This document shows positions 36,047-45,358 of a stretch of 64,000 nucleotides of DNA, in pieces. How positions within the stretch are numbered: the first letter of the stretch is position 1; each line of letters opens with the position of its first letter. The notes under the pieces are model-generated. The model made no database searches. It was not told where the DNA came from and was given only the letters and a program-made list of their open reading frames with translations. Made by a program: the position numbers and the translations under genes. This stretch comes from Oligoflexia bacterium (GTDB taxonomy: Bacteria; Bdellovibrionota; UBA1018): contig JAMPXJ010000004.1 of the NCBI GenBank assembly GCA_023701205.1, forward strand, positions 124,001-188,000, in the 5' to 3' direction.

Positions 36047-37531
36047 ATGAATTTCAATTTTTCGACCGCGACCCTGTTGGTGATTTCGATCGTTTTCAGC
36101 GCTCCCGTCAAGGCCTGGTCCGATCCGGCCAATGGCGAAATCCTCGAAAAGGCTCCATTGCTCCTGGGGCAAGGCGAGCAGCGGCTCCTGAAATTACCTG
36201 GACTTAGCCGTTACTCGGTCGGCAGCTCCACGATCCGCATTCATCCCCTGGGCACGGATCAGCTGCTCGTCAAAGGGGTCTCCCCAGGCAACAGCGATCT
36301 TTGGATCTGGAAGCTGGACGGAAATGCCGAACATCGTCCAATCCGCGTCGAAAAGCTCGCTGCCGGAGAACTCAAGCCGGGCCTCGCCAAGGCGCTCGGA
36401 GCGCTCGAGGAGGCACAGGTCCAGCTCACGGGCTCCGGCGTCGTTCTGCGCGGGGTGATTCAGAGCGCCGAGGAACTCGCGCGGATTCTCGCGCTAGCGG
36501 AGTCCTTTCCAGGCGAGCTACGCGACGAAACCGAGCCCTCCTCCCGGCTTCTGGCCGCGGGCGAGGAGAAGCTCAGCCGATGGCTGGCCCAGTCGCGGCT
36601 CACGGATAAGCTCCGCTTGGAGCGGCGGCAGGGATCCCTTGCTCTCGTGGGCGCTATCGAGCGGACGGGAGAGAAAAGCGCGCTCCGCCGCAAGGCGCGC
36701 GCGCTTTTTCCCGCAGTCGTCCTGGAGCTCGAGACGTTGCCGGATGATTCACCGACGGTGCATTTCAAGGTCTTCCTGCTCGAGCTCAAGCGCGACCGCA
36801 TGCATAGCCTCGGCCTGAGCTGGCCCGCGATCCAGGAGGGGGCCTTTCGGGTGACCTCCACGGGGATCGCGGATCTCCTGCAGCTCGATCTGGCGCTCCA
36901 GGCGCTCGAAGGCGAAGGCTCGTTGAAGATCCTCTCCAATCCCGAGCTCGTCGTGCGCGCGCCCGGCGAGGCGGAGCTTTTCTCCGGCGGCGAGCTGCCG
37001 ATCCAGAACCAGGGACGCTTCCATGCCAGTGTCACCTGGAAGAACTTCGGCCTCATGCTGAAACTCAAGGTCACGCACACGACGGCCACCCGAGTCCGCC
37101 TGGACATCTCCACCGAGGTCAGCCATCTCGACCCCTCGATCGCGAGCAACGCCGTCCCCGGCATCCAGGCCAACAGGCTGCGCACGCAGGTCGACGCCCG
37201 GTACGGCTCGCCGCTGCTGCTTTCAGGCCTGCTTCAACAGGGAACGCGCAAGAGCGCGCGGGGGCTCCCCCTGCTGCGGCAGCTCCCCGTGTTGGGCGCG
37301 CTCTTCGGCTCCGAGGAGTACCTGAACGAGAAATCCGAGCTCGTGGCAGTCCTTCAGCCTTCGCTCGCGCCGCCGCCCCCGCCGATGCACCGACTCGAAT
37401 CGACGGGTCCCCGCGGGCCGGTTCCGGCGCCACGCAACTGGCTCACTCCCGCGCAGGAGCGCGAGCTGCGAGCCGACCCGTCTTTTCCCTGGAATGTCCT
37501 GAGCGAGGAAGCGCGGGAGAGCCGCTCATGA
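36047..37531 (+). CDS. Tad-type secretin (CpaC/RcpA-like)
   Basis: 494 residues from ATG 36047, chosen because a signal peptide (about 1-23, ending PVKA) follows; longer starts add a non-signal leader. The N-terminal pilus/secretin domain (about 40-100, SRYSVGSSTIRIHPLGTDQL) is followed by a central BON-like region and the C-terminal secretin core (about 290-460, NPELVVRAPGEAELFSGGE, ending NEKSELVAVLQP). It forms the outer-membrane channel of a Tad pilus or secretion system. It overlaps the ATPase gene by four bases. Confidence 0.85.
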   Translation: MNFNFSTATLLVISIVFSAPVKAWSDPANGEILEKAPLLLGQGEQRLLKLPGLSRYSVGSSTIRIHPLGTDQLLVKGVSPGNSDLWIWKLDGNAEHRPIRVEKLAAGELKPGLAKALGALEEAQVQLTGSGVVLRGVIQSAEELARILALAESFPGELRDETEPSSRLLAAGEEKLSRWLAQSRLTDKLRLERRQGSLALVGAIERTGEKSALRRKARALFPAVVLELETLPDDSPTVHFKVFLLELKRDRMHSLGLSWPAIQEGAFRVTSTGIADLLQLDLALQALEGEGSLKILSNPELVVRAPGEAELFSGGELPIQNQGRFHASVTWKNFGLMLKLKVTHTTATRVRLDISTEVSHLDPSIASNAVPGIQANRLRTQVDARYGSPLLLSGLLQQGTRKSARGLPLLRQLPVLGALFGSEEYLNEKSELVAVLQPSLAPPPPPMHRLESTGPRGPVPAPRNWLTPAQERELRADPSFPWNVLSEEARESRS

Positions 37532-38442
37532 CACCTGCCTGGCTCGAACGGATCCTCTCGTGCACCAGGATCACGGACATCTGCCTGAACGGCCCGGAGC
37601 AGATCTTCGTCGATCAAGGTGACGGCCTCGCGCCACTCGCGGCAGGCCACGCCCCCTGGAGCGAGGAGGAAATGCGGCGCTGGGTACTGGACCAGATCAC
37701 GCTGGCCGGAAAGAGCTGGGATGCGCGCCACCCCTTCATCGATGCGACGCTGACGACCGGGCACCGGATCCACGTCGCGTTTCCCCCGATGGCGCGGCAG
37801 GGAATCCTCGTCTCGATCCGCCGACCGGCCTCCTACAGCGATGATTCCCGCTGGGCGGATTCGCCGCTCTTTTCGCTGCTTCGCGATGTCGTGCGCCAAG
37901 GCGATTCGGTCCTGATCTCGGGGGCGACCGGAAGTGGCAAGACCACGCTCGCCTCCGACCTGCTTTCGCATGCACCCGAACGGGAGCGCATCCTGGCGCT
38001 GGAAGACACGCCCGAGCTCCTGCCCCGTCACCCGCATTTCGTGAGCCTGGTCAGCCGTCCCCCGAATGCGGACGGTTATGGCGAGATCACGTTGCGCGTG
38101 CTGCTCAAGCAAGTTCTGCGCATGCGCCCGGACCGCGTGGTGCTCGGCGAATGCCGCGGACCGGAGGTGCTCGACCTGCTTCAGGCCCTCAATACCGGGC
38201 ATCGTGGAGCGCTGGCCACGCTGCATGCGAACTCCCCTCGCGACGCGCTGAGACGGATCGAGCTGCTCTGCCTGCTTGCCGGCAACGGCACGATACCGGT
38301 CGTGGCGATCCGCGAGCTGCTGAGCGTCGGCGTGCAGTGGATCGCTCAGGTGCGACGCGAAGGCGCCGCGCGGAGGATTTCGGAAGTCTGGCGAATCGAG
38401 GGCCGGGAAGGGGATACAATTCTGATGAGGCCAATGCTATAA
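37528..38442 (+). CDS. CpaF/TadA-like secretion ATPase, short form
   Basis: 304 residues, against about 440 for typical CpaF: the long N-terminal region is missing. The P-loop GATGSGKT is at 132-139, with an Asp box in ILALEDTPEL and a Walker B region in MRPDRVVLGECRGPEVLDLL, then the His box ALATLHAN. It should drive pilus or secretion movement. The start overlaps the secretin stop. Confidence 0.85.
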   Translation: MTPAWLERILSCTRITDICLNGPEQIFVDQGDGLAPLAAGHAPWSEEEMRRWVLDQITLAGKSWDARHPFIDATLTTGHRIHVAFPPMARQGILVSIRRPASYSDDSRWADSPLFSLLRDVVRQGDSVLISGATGSGKTTLASDLLSHAPERERILALEDTPELLPRHPHFVSLVSRPPNADGYGEITLRVLLKQVLRMRPDRVVLGECRGPEVLDLLQALNTGHRGALATLHANSPRDALRRIELLCLLAGNGTIPVVAIRELLSVGVQWIAQVRREGAARRISEVWRIEGREGDTILMRPML

Positions 38443-38449
38443 ATCCTCC

Positions 38450-39073
38450 ATGTCCACCTCGGATGACTCCACCCAAGACCGGCCGGCTGACGCCCGACCT
38501 GAAACGGCTCCCGAGCGGTTTCCGGCCCGCGAACCCCTGCTCCAGCCTTCTCCAGCGCCAGCCCCGCTATTTCAAGACGAGCCGGCACCGATCGCTGACA
38601 CCGCTCAAACAGAGGTTCCCGTTACACCCCCGCCCTCCCCCACTCCTGTCGCTCCAGCGCGGGCCACGGATCATTTTCCCTGGAGCATGCGCCTATTGGG
38701 TGTGGCCTACGCGCTGGGAGCCGTCGTTTTCGTCTTTTATCCGACCCAGCTCGTTTACCTTCTCAATGTCGGCCCCAAGGCTTTTAACTTCACCGAAGCG
38801 ATTCCCGATCCCGCCGAGCACTTCTGGATCGTGATCGCGGCCGCCTCGATGGCCATGCTTTCGGCCCTGTCGTTTTTCTCGGCCGAGTCGCCGAAGGTCC
38901 GCGGGTACTTTCTGGTGCATCTGCTGGCGAAGGTGGTGACTTTCGCGGGCTATCTCTACATGTTTCTCAACGAAAAACCCTATTTCGCCTACCTCCTCGG
39001 CATCATGACCGATCTCCTAATCGTGGCGATCGTTCTCCGCGCGATGATCGGAAGCAGGCGCAAAGTCTTATGA
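38450..39073 (+). CDS. Four-span membrane protein with proline-rich N-terminus
   Basis: 207 residues. The first 75 residues are rich in P, A and T and disordered. Four hydrophobic segments follow between about 80 and 200. No family is recognised. It starts seven bases after the ATPase gene and overlaps the next gene by four bases, so it belongs to the secretin operon transcript. Confidence 0.6.
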   Translation: MSTSDDSTQDRPADARPETAPERFPAREPLLQPSPAPAPLFQDEPAPIADTAQTEVPVTPPPSPTPVAPARATDHFPWSMRLLGVAYALGAVVFVFYPTQLVYLLNVGPKAFNFTEAIPDPAEHFWIVIAAASMAMLSALSFFSAESPKVRGYFLVHLLAKVVTFAGYLYMFLNEKPYFAYLLGIMTDLLIVAIVLRAMIGSRRKVL

Positions 39074-40128
39074 GCGGAGCCAGCAGCGTGAGCAGCGAAA
39101 CTCGGCAGGCAATCCAGCTCCGATCCGGCTCCATCCTCTCCGGTGGCCCGCTTCACGAGGTCTGGTACGCGAAGCTCAACGAGCTCCCCGGCCAGCGCTC
39201 GCTGTGGATCGGCATCTCTCTGCTCGCCAGCGAGAACGGCTTTCGCCGCGTGGCCGAGGCCTGGGCGGTGCAAGCGCATCGGAGCGCTTCGCGCGAAGTA
39301 AGCAAAGTGGCGGTGAAGCAGACCTTCGAGCTCGACTCCTTCCTGTCGCCGTCGATCCCGACCTCGCCCCGCTCTTCGAGCGCGCGGCTCGGAGAGTGCG
39401 AGCTCCGGGAATCGCTTACACGTGGGACGATCCGCTCCAAGGGACAGGAGATCAGCTGGGATCTCACCCTCGCGCCGCGGACCGAGGCGCGCTATGAGCT
39501 GATTCCGGCCCCGCTGCGGAAATTCCGGATGACCCGGAGCTCGGTCGAGACGGTTCAGGCCGACGCGGTCTTCAGCGGCACCATCCGGGTGAACGGGGAG
39601 GTTTTCCGCATCGATCGAGCACCGGGAATGCAGGGACACTGCTCGGGCTCGCGTCCTGGCCACTCCTGGGTACGCGGACACTGCAACTCCTTCGTCACCG
39701 AACAGGGACAGCCCGGCACGCTCGTTTTCGAGGGAATCACCGCGCGCGCCCGGCTGCTCGGCCCGATGCCCAGCCCCTGGGTCTCCTCGCTGAGCTTCAT
39801 CTACCAGGACAAGACCTTCGCCTTCCATTCCCTCAAGGACGCCCTGCGCATCCGCTCTTCGCACAGCCTCACGGAATGGAAGTTCCAGGCCGAGCGCGGC
39901 GACATCCATTTTCGCGGCACCTGCAGCGCGGAACACAAGGATTTCGCGGGCCTCACCTTCGAGGATACCAACGGCTCACTCATCTTCTGCTCGAGCACGA
40001 ATCTGGCCGATATGCGCATCCATGTCTACCGGCGCGGCAAGCTGGAGGCGGCGTTTCACTCCGCGAGCTCCGCGGGACTGGAGATCGCGAGCCGGACGAA
40101 GAATCCCTACGTTCCGCTCCTGCTCTAA
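39070..40128 (+). CDS. Lipocalin-like/CrtC-type hypothetical protein
   Basis: 352 residues, no signal peptide. The two-barrel pattern of beta strands and a central GHSWVRGHCNSF motif recall the hydroxyneurosporene-dehydrogenase/tocopherol-cyclase-like (CrtC, AttH) lipocalin superfamily. A later LTEWKFQAERGDIHFRGTC strand fits the second barrel. Substrate and role are unknown. It is the last gene of the plus-strand operon. Confidence 0.45.
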   Translation: MSGASSVSSETRQAIQLRSGSILSGGPLHEVWYAKLNELPGQRSLWIGISLLASENGFRRVAEAWAVQAHRSASREVSKVAVKQTFELDSFLSPSIPTSPRSSSARLGECELRESLTRGTIRSKGQEISWDLTLAPRTEARYELIPAPLRKFRMTRSSVETVQADAVFSGTIRVNGEVFRIDRAPGMQGHCSGSRPGHSWVRGHCNSFVTEQGQPGTLVFEGITARARLLGPMPSPWVSSLSFIYQDKTFAFHSLKDALRIRSSHSLTEWKFQAERGDIHFRGTCSAEHKDFAGLTFEDTNGSLIFCSSTNLADMRIHVYRRGKLEAAFHSASSAGLEIASRTKNPYVPLLL

Positions 40129-40229
40129 CCAAGAGCTTCGCGGAAACTCCCACGGTCTTCCCGAGAGCGCGAGAGCGTGAATCAGCGTCCAGAGCGCCCA
40201 GCGCACCCACGCGTGTTCCACGGGCTACC

Positions 40230-41228
40230 TCACGCCCCCATGGCGGCCGTCCAGGCCAGCGCCATTCCTGCGCTGAGCAGGCCCAGGAGCGCCGGGGCGA
40301 CGCAGAGGAACAGCGGCTTCAAGGCACGGTTCCCCAGGAGCGCCAGCTCGCGATCGACCGAAAGGCGAAGCTCCTGGCGCAGCGACTCGAGCGCGCTTTC
40401 GACCCGTTCCGCGCAGGGCCGCCCTTCCATCAAGCTGACCTGGATGGCCTTGCGAATCGCGAAACCGGCATTGACGATCGCGCTTTTCGCCCCGCCCGGG
40501 GACGCGGGCTTCGCCGGCGAAGGCGCGTAGATCGAGGCACCCCAACTGCTGGCCAGCTCCGGCGCGAGGCCTGCGAGCATCGTGTTCCAAGCCAGATCCG
40601 GTGGATGACCGCTGCGCAGCAGCGCCAGGAAGCGCTCACCCGCGCACTGAGCTGCCAGCATCCAGGGCCGCTCCATGGCCGCAAGCCCGCCCCAGCGCGC
40701 CGCCTCCGCAAGAGCATGCAGCCAGAGCGAGCCCGCGCAGGTCAGGCCGAGCGCGGCCAGGCAGGCGAATCCCCACATCCAAGGCCGCTCGCTCACTCCT
40801 GGCAGCAGGAGGTATAGAATCAGGCCGAAAAGCGGCGCCAGCAGCGCGCAGGCGAATGCCTGCCCGAGCGCCTGGGCGGATTTCGCTCTTCCTTCATCCC
40901 ATGCGACCGCATGAGCCGAGGCCAGGGCCCGCACCCTCCTGAGCGTCGGCAAGAGCGCGCCGCCCGCCGAACGAAGCTGACCCAGGCTCTCCGAGGTGAG
41001 CTGAGCCCAGGGGGCCGAAAGACTCTGAAGCGCATCCCAGCGCGCGGGAGCAGGCAGCAACCCGGCCTCGAGCGTTTCCTCCAGGTCCTGAAGCGCCGCG
41101 ACCACCTGCCGCAGCTGAGCCCGCTCGCGACCGGAGAAAAAGACCTGCAGCACCCGCTGCCCTTCCGTGAGCGAACGCACGCCCAGAAGGAGGAAAAAAA
41201 GCGAAAGGGAAAAAAGCAAGACGCCCAT
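40230..41228 (-). CDS. T2SSF-like (TadB/TadC) membrane protein
   Basis: 332 residues with membrane segments near 2-20, 125-145, 150-172 and at the C-terminus. The cytoplasmic second half (GRPCAERVESALESLRQEL, then LGNRALKPLFLCVAPALLG) resembles type II secretion F domains of the TadB/TadC kind. This would be the inner-membrane platform for the ATPase at 37528, but the gene is on the opposite strand. It is set apart from the operon by about 100 bases. Confidence 0.65.
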   Translation of the reverse strand: MGVLLFSLSLFFLLLGVRSLTEGQRVLQVFFSGRERAQLRQVVAALQDLEETLEAGLLPAPARWDALQSLSAPWAQLTSESLGQLRSAGGALLPTLRRVRALASAHAVAWDEGRAKSAQALGQAFACALLAPLFGLILYLLLPGVSERPWMWGFACLAALGLTCAGSLWLHALAEAARWGGLAAMERPWMLAAQCAGERFLALLRSGHPPDLAWNTMLAGLAPELASSWGASIYAPSPAKPASPGGAKSAIVNAGFAIRKAIQVSLMEGRPCAERVESALESLRQELRLSVDRELALLGNRALKPLFLCVAPALLGLLSAGMALAWTAAMGA

Positions 41229-41355
41229 GACAGGCGCTCTGCAAGAAGGCTGTTCCGCGCGCCGCCGTTTTCGAGGAAGGCCGGGAAGGAAGCCGGACCC
41301 GCCAAGCGGATCCGGGACTCGCGCCGCGGCTTGGGCCCAAGCTTTACCGCGCGGG

Positions 41356-41601
41356 CTAAGGAAGCCGGTAGATCACCACGTCCTGGTCACCGAGACGATT
41401 CAGGAGGCCGTCGACCTCCTCCTCGAAGCCGGGCGGGATCCTGAGCTCCAGGTCCCGGTGGGGATCCCCGGCAACGAAATCCAGCGTCGAGTAACTCACG
41501 ACACCCTCATGGGACTCCAGGACCCAGTAGACGAAGACCGAATCCTCTTTCCGCATTCGGATTCGCTTCACGGTCGAATGGATAACCGGGGTAGGGATCA
41601 C
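41356..41601 (-). CDS. DUF4911-like small protein
   Basis: 81 residues starting at the GTG at 41601 behind AGGAAAG. The sequence YWVLESHEGVVSYSTLD and a C-terminal PPGFEEEVDGLLNRL are the pattern of DUF4911 proteins, small proteins of unknown function. It lies upstream of the T2SSF-like gene on the same strand, 127 bases away. Family assignment is by pattern only. Confidence 0.55.
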   Translation of the reverse strand: MIPTPVIHSTVKRIRMRKEDSVFVYWVLESHEGVVSYSTLDFVAGDPHRDLELRIPPGFEEEVDGLLNRLGDQDVVIYRLP

Positions 41602-41671
41602 TGGGCTTTCCTGAATCTTTCCTGAAGCTTCACTTGCTGAATTTCCCGAGCCAACTTATCCTATATAGCGT

Positions 41672-42595
41672 ATGGGCAAAGCAATCAGATTCCACATCCT
41701 GCCGCTTTTGGCCCTTTCGCTGGCCGCTTGTTCCACCTTGATTCCGAAGCAGAAAGGAACGGAGGAACCCGCTGCGGGACCCAGCCCCGCGCCTTCGGCT
41801 TCGCCCGTAGCGGAGGGCGCTGGCGCTTCCCCGGCTACCCCCGGCAAATCAGCGCAGGCGGAAAATGCCGAGCTTCACAACACCATCAGCGTCTTGAATG
41901 CCCGGCTCGAGGCCGCCGAAGCCAAGATCGCCGCGCTGAGCGATCGCCTCGCCGCGAGCAAAACCTCGCTCGATCCGCCGCCCGCGGCGCTTCCTCGCGA
42001 GAAGACCGGCAAGGTCCGCCTCGCACCGGTCGAGAAGTATCCAAGCGAGGTCGGCGGAACTCCAGTCGTCCCGGAACCCGAAGCGAACGATCCGGAAAGC
42101 GGCTTCGCCAATGACGAGCCCGTCCAGGAGTACCGGCGCGCGATGATCCTTTTCAAGGCGGCGAAGTACCCGGAATCGGTGCTCGCCTTTTCCGGGTTTC
42201 TCGAGAAGTTTCCGGATCATCCGCTCGCAGGCAGCGCCCAGTTCCATGTCGGCGAGTCGTATTTCCTGCAGAAGGAATATAAGCTCGCGATCCAGGAGTT
42301 CGAGCGCGTGCTGACCAGCTATGATCGGAGCACCCGCATCGCACAGACGCTTCGCGCGCTGGCCGAGGCTGAGGAGAAGGTCCGTCGCACGGAAGAGGCC
42401 GCCCGGCACCGCCAGCTCCTGAGCTCGCTCTTCCCCCATTCGCCCTACGCGATCCGGACCGCTTCGTCCAAGCCGGCGCTCCCGGCGACCGAGTCCGGAA
42501 TCACGCCGACGGCTCCGCCGACGATGCCGCCAACCATGCCAATCGATCCGATGCCCGAAACGCATTCCAACCCGCAGGCGCCCGCGACCCGATGA
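41672..42595 (+). CDS. TPR lipoprotein, CpoB/YbgF-like
   Basis: 307 residues. Lipobox LAAC gives a lipidated C20. A proline-rich linker and a short coiled coil (about 70-95) lead to TPR repeats (about 150-265, YRRAMILFKAAKYPESVLAF and AQFHVGESYFLQKEYKLAIQ). This is the architecture of CpoB/YbgF, which ties cell-wall synthesis to outer-membrane constriction. The tail is rich in P, T and M. It overlaps the LysM gene by four bases. Confidence 0.75.
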   Translation: MGKAIRFHILPLLALSLAACSTLIPKQKGTEEPAAGPSPAPSASPVAEGAGASPATPGKSAQAENAELHNTISVLNARLEAAEAKIAALSDRLAASKTSLDPPPAALPREKTGKVRLAPVEKYPSEVGGTPVVPEPEANDPESGFANDEPVQEYRRAMILFKAAKYPESVLAFSGFLEKFPDHPLAGSAQFHVGESYFLQKEYKLAIQEFERVLTSYDRSTRIAQTLRALAEAEEKVRRTEEAARHRQLLSSLFPHSPYAIRTASSKPALPATESGITPTAPPTMPPTMPIDPMPETHSNPQAPATR

Positions 42596-44283
42596 ATCGT
42601 AACGATCGGGCCCGCCGGCCACGCCGCAAAGCCGCGATCCCGCTGCCGCTGGTGGCGCTGCTGCCGCTCTTCGCCGCGTCCGCGGCGCACGCCGCGCTCA
42701 CGCCTGAGCACGAGCTCGCGCGGCTCTCGAAATTCCTGCGGCCCGTACCCGACGAACAGTGGGAGGAGATCGCCGGCGAGCGCATCTCGGAAAGGTACGA
42801 GATCGTCAAGGGCGACACCCTTTACGACATTTCCAAGCGGCTCTTCGGCGACCCCAGGTACTGGCCCAAGATCTGGGCGCTGAATAACCGCAGCATCACG
42901 AACCCGCACTGGATCCGGCCGGGACGGAAGATCGCGTTCATGCCGGGCACCGGCACCTCGCTTCCCGCGGTGGCCCTGCAGGACGGCGAGACCCTGTCGG
43001 ACGCGGGCTCCTCGCCGCCCGAGTATTTCGAAAGCGGCGAGCCGCGCCCCTCGAGCGAATGGAAGAAGCTCCCCCCACAGCGCTGGGACCTTTTCAACGC
43101 TTCCATCGGGAAGCGCGTCGAGGAGATCGGCTTCGGCTTCGATACGAAGGATCGCATCAAGAAGCTCCAGTCGCTGAACTTCCGTCTGAAGGTTTTTGTC
43201 AGGACGGAGCCCGAGGAAATCCTCGGCACGCTGCATGGCTTCCTCACGGAGTCCGCTTCGCCAGGACTGACTCATGAGGTTTTCCTCCTGTCGCCGCAGG
43301 AGCGGCTCGAGGTCGGCACGACTTATGCCATCGTCCAGGAGCCCCAGCAGTTCGGCGATGAGGAAAGCCCGCGCCGGGGCTATGGCTACCTGATCCTGGG
43401 GACCGTGAAGGTCACCGGCCGCAAGAACGACGGCCTTTATCTGGGCAAGGTGAATGGCCTTTATCACTGGATGGAGCGAGGGAGTTTTCTCGTCCGCATG
43501 CCGGCTCGGATCCCGGTGCTGACTCCGGTTCCGGGAGCCCAGCCGCTCGACGCGGCACTCCTGGTGGATCAGGACAACTCGACCAGCACGATCGCGCAGC
43601 ACAAGCAGGTTTACCTGGACCGGGGCTCCGAGGACGGCGTCGCTCGCGGAATGGTCTTCCGCGTCTACCGCACCGAGGACCCGAATACGGGAGCGCGCAT
43701 CCAAGGGAACGACTTGGTCCGTGAAGCCGAGCTGATGGTCATTCAAACGAGCGCGCGCTATTCCACCGCGATCGTGACGTATAGCGCGCGCACGATCGAG
43801 GAAGGCACGATCGCCACTTTGGTCACGGATGCCGCGGAGCTGGGGGTATCGCCGGGCGTGCGGCAGATCGTTCCGGAAGAGGACGAGCTGGATAAGCTTG
43901 ATACCGACGAGGAGCTGCGCCAGAACGAGGCCAAGGAGCTCAAGCAGCTGGAACGCTGGAAGGAAAATCCGCCGTCCGCCCCGGAACCGGTCCCCAGTCC
44001 CACCGCAAGCCCGGCTCCGACCGAGGCCGCCGAACCGGCATTCCCGGCGCTCGAGCCGGCGCCTTCTCCGGAACCCTTGCCGCAGCCGACGCCCGAACCG
44101 ACTGCCGAAATTCCGTCTCCGACTCCCCAACCCACGGCTGAGCTCGCGCCCGCGGACGAGCTTCCACCGCCCCAGCAGCCCGACGTGAGCGCCGCGGAGA
44201 TCCTGCCGCAAGCTCCGGCCGAATCGACGACCGAGGAGCCGCCTCCGCCGATCATGCCCGAAGACCTTCCGCCGACGCCGTAA
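42592..44283 (+). CDS. LysM-domain envelope protein
   Basis: 563 residues with an arginine-rich N-terminus and signal (ending AHA, about 35). The LysM domain (about 70-120, EIVKGDTLYDISKRLFGDP, NRSITNPHWIRPGRKI) binds peptidoglycan. The middle region has no named domain. The last 120 residues are almost all P, E, A and T (extended linker). Coupled to the TPR lipoprotein, it likely forms part of a wall-anchored envelope complex. Confidence 0.8.
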   Translation: MNRNDRARRPRRKAAIPLPLVALLPLFAASAAHAALTPEHELARLSKFLRPVPDEQWEEIAGERISERYEIVKGDTLYDISKRLFGDPRYWPKIWALNNRSITNPHWIRPGRKIAFMPGTGTSLPAVALQDGETLSDAGSSPPEYFESGEPRPSSEWKKLPPQRWDLFNASIGKRVEEIGFGFDTKDRIKKLQSLNFRLKVFVRTEPEEILGTLHGFLTESASPGLTHEVFLLSPQERLEVGTTYAIVQEPQQFGDEESPRRGYGYLILGTVKVTGRKNDGLYLGKVNGLYHWMERGSFLVRMPARIPVLTPVPGAQPLDAALLVDQDNSTSTIAQHKQVYLDRGSEDGVARGMVFRVYRTEDPNTGARIQGNDLVREAELMVIQTSARYSTAIVTYSARTIEEGTIATLVTDAAELGVSPGVRQIVPEEDELDKLDTDEELRQNEAKELKQLERWKENPPSAPEPVPSPTASPAPTEAAEPAFPALEPAPSPEPLPQPTPEPTAEIPSPTPQPTAELAPADELPPPQQPDVSAAEILPQAPAESTTEEPPPPIMPEDLPPTP

Positions 44284-44328
44284 GATCCCGAGCCTGCGCG
44301 CGGCACGCTTCGTGCTGCCGGACCGCGC

Positions 44329-45291
44329 ATGCCTTACTGTCCTTCGCTGCGCCTGGAGTTCGACTCTCACCCGTTTCCATCCCTCTGGCAGGTACCCGAT
44401 CCGCCTTCGCATCTCTTCGTTCAGGGTAGCGATCGAGCGCTCGCCCTGCTGGAACGGATCCCAGAGGATGGGCTCGCGGTGGTCGGGACGCGCCATCCGC
44501 AGGCGCGCTCCCGAGCCCTGGTGCAGGACTGGCTTCGCGTGCTGCGCTCCGCGCGTCTCATCATCATCTCGGGCCTCGCGCGCGGGATCGATGCCGAGGC
44601 GCACGAGGCCGCGCTGGATTCAGGACTGCCGACGATCGCGATTCTCGGCACGCCGCTGGCCAGCGAATACCCGCGCGAAAACGCCCGCCTCCGCGAGCGG
44701 ATCCTCGCGCAGGACGGACTGGTCGTGAGCGAGTTCATGAATGAGGAGGCGACGTTTCCCTCGCATTTCATCCGGCGCAATCGGCTGATCGCCGGCTGGT
44801 CCAAGGCGACCTGGGTCGTGGAGGCAGGCAGCCGCTCCGGCGCCCTGAACACCGCTCGCTGGGCCCGCGAGCAGAATCGGCTGTGTTTCGCGACTCCCGG
44901 CTTTCCGGGAGATCCCGCGCTGGGCGGAAATCTCCAGCTGCTTGACCGCGAGGATGCACTCCCGCTCTGGAGCCCGCCCACCCTGGGCCACGCCTGGCCG
45001 GAACTGCCTTCGCGGCTGGCCTCATCTTCCCGCCGCGGCAGCTGCCGCGAAAATGCCGGACTCGACGAGCTGCCGGGCGGTGGTGACGCGGGATCCCTGA
45101 CGACCTGGGTGCGCGAGCGTGCCGCCGCCGCGGGCGGTGCGTCGGTGCAGGAGCTGCTGGACCGGGCCATGGCGGCCGACTGGACGCCGCAACGTTTTTT
45201 TTCCGCGCTCCGAGACGCGCTTCAGACGGGCCGACTCGCGGATGAGCAGGGCGTTCTGGTTCCCAAAAACTTCCGGATTCCGGAACTTTGA
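44329..45291 (+). CDS. dprA: DNA processing protein DprA
   Basis: 320 residues. The Rossmann-like DprA core is intact: VVGTRHPQARS, then IISGLARGIDAEAHEAAL, GTPLASEYPREN, and RNRLIAGWSKATWVVEAG. DprA protects incoming single-stranded DNA and loads RecA in natural transformation. The C-terminal 70 residues form a winged-helix-like region. It lies directly before topA, a common gene pair. Confidence 0.93.
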   Translation: MPYCPSLRLEFDSHPFPSLWQVPDPPSHLFVQGSDRALALLERIPEDGLAVVGTRHPQARSRALVQDWLRVLRSARLIIISGLARGIDAEAHEAALDSGLPTIAILGTPLASEYPRENARLRERILAQDGLVVSEFMNEEATFPSHFIRRNRLIAGWSKATWVVEAGSRSGALNTARWAREQNRLCFATPGFPGDPALGGNLQLLDREDALPLWSPPTLGHAWPELPSRLASSSRRGSCRENAGLDELPGGGDAGSLTTWVRERAAAAGGASVQELLDRAMAADWTPQRFFSALRDALQTGRLADEQGVLVPKNFRIPEL

Positions 45292-45358
45292 AGCCACAGC
45301 GAACGGGCCGTCCTCTCATTGACTTGAAAAAAACCAATAAGTCCGCCTAAAGTAGGGC

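Noticed and set aside
41329..41342. GCTTGGGCCCAAGC palindrome as a terminator
   Set aside because: No loop and only three T's after it; not linked to a gene end.
42445..44604. 719-residue minus-strand ORF opposite the LysM protein
   Set aside because: Shadow of GC-rich coding; the plus strand has a signal peptide and LysM domain.
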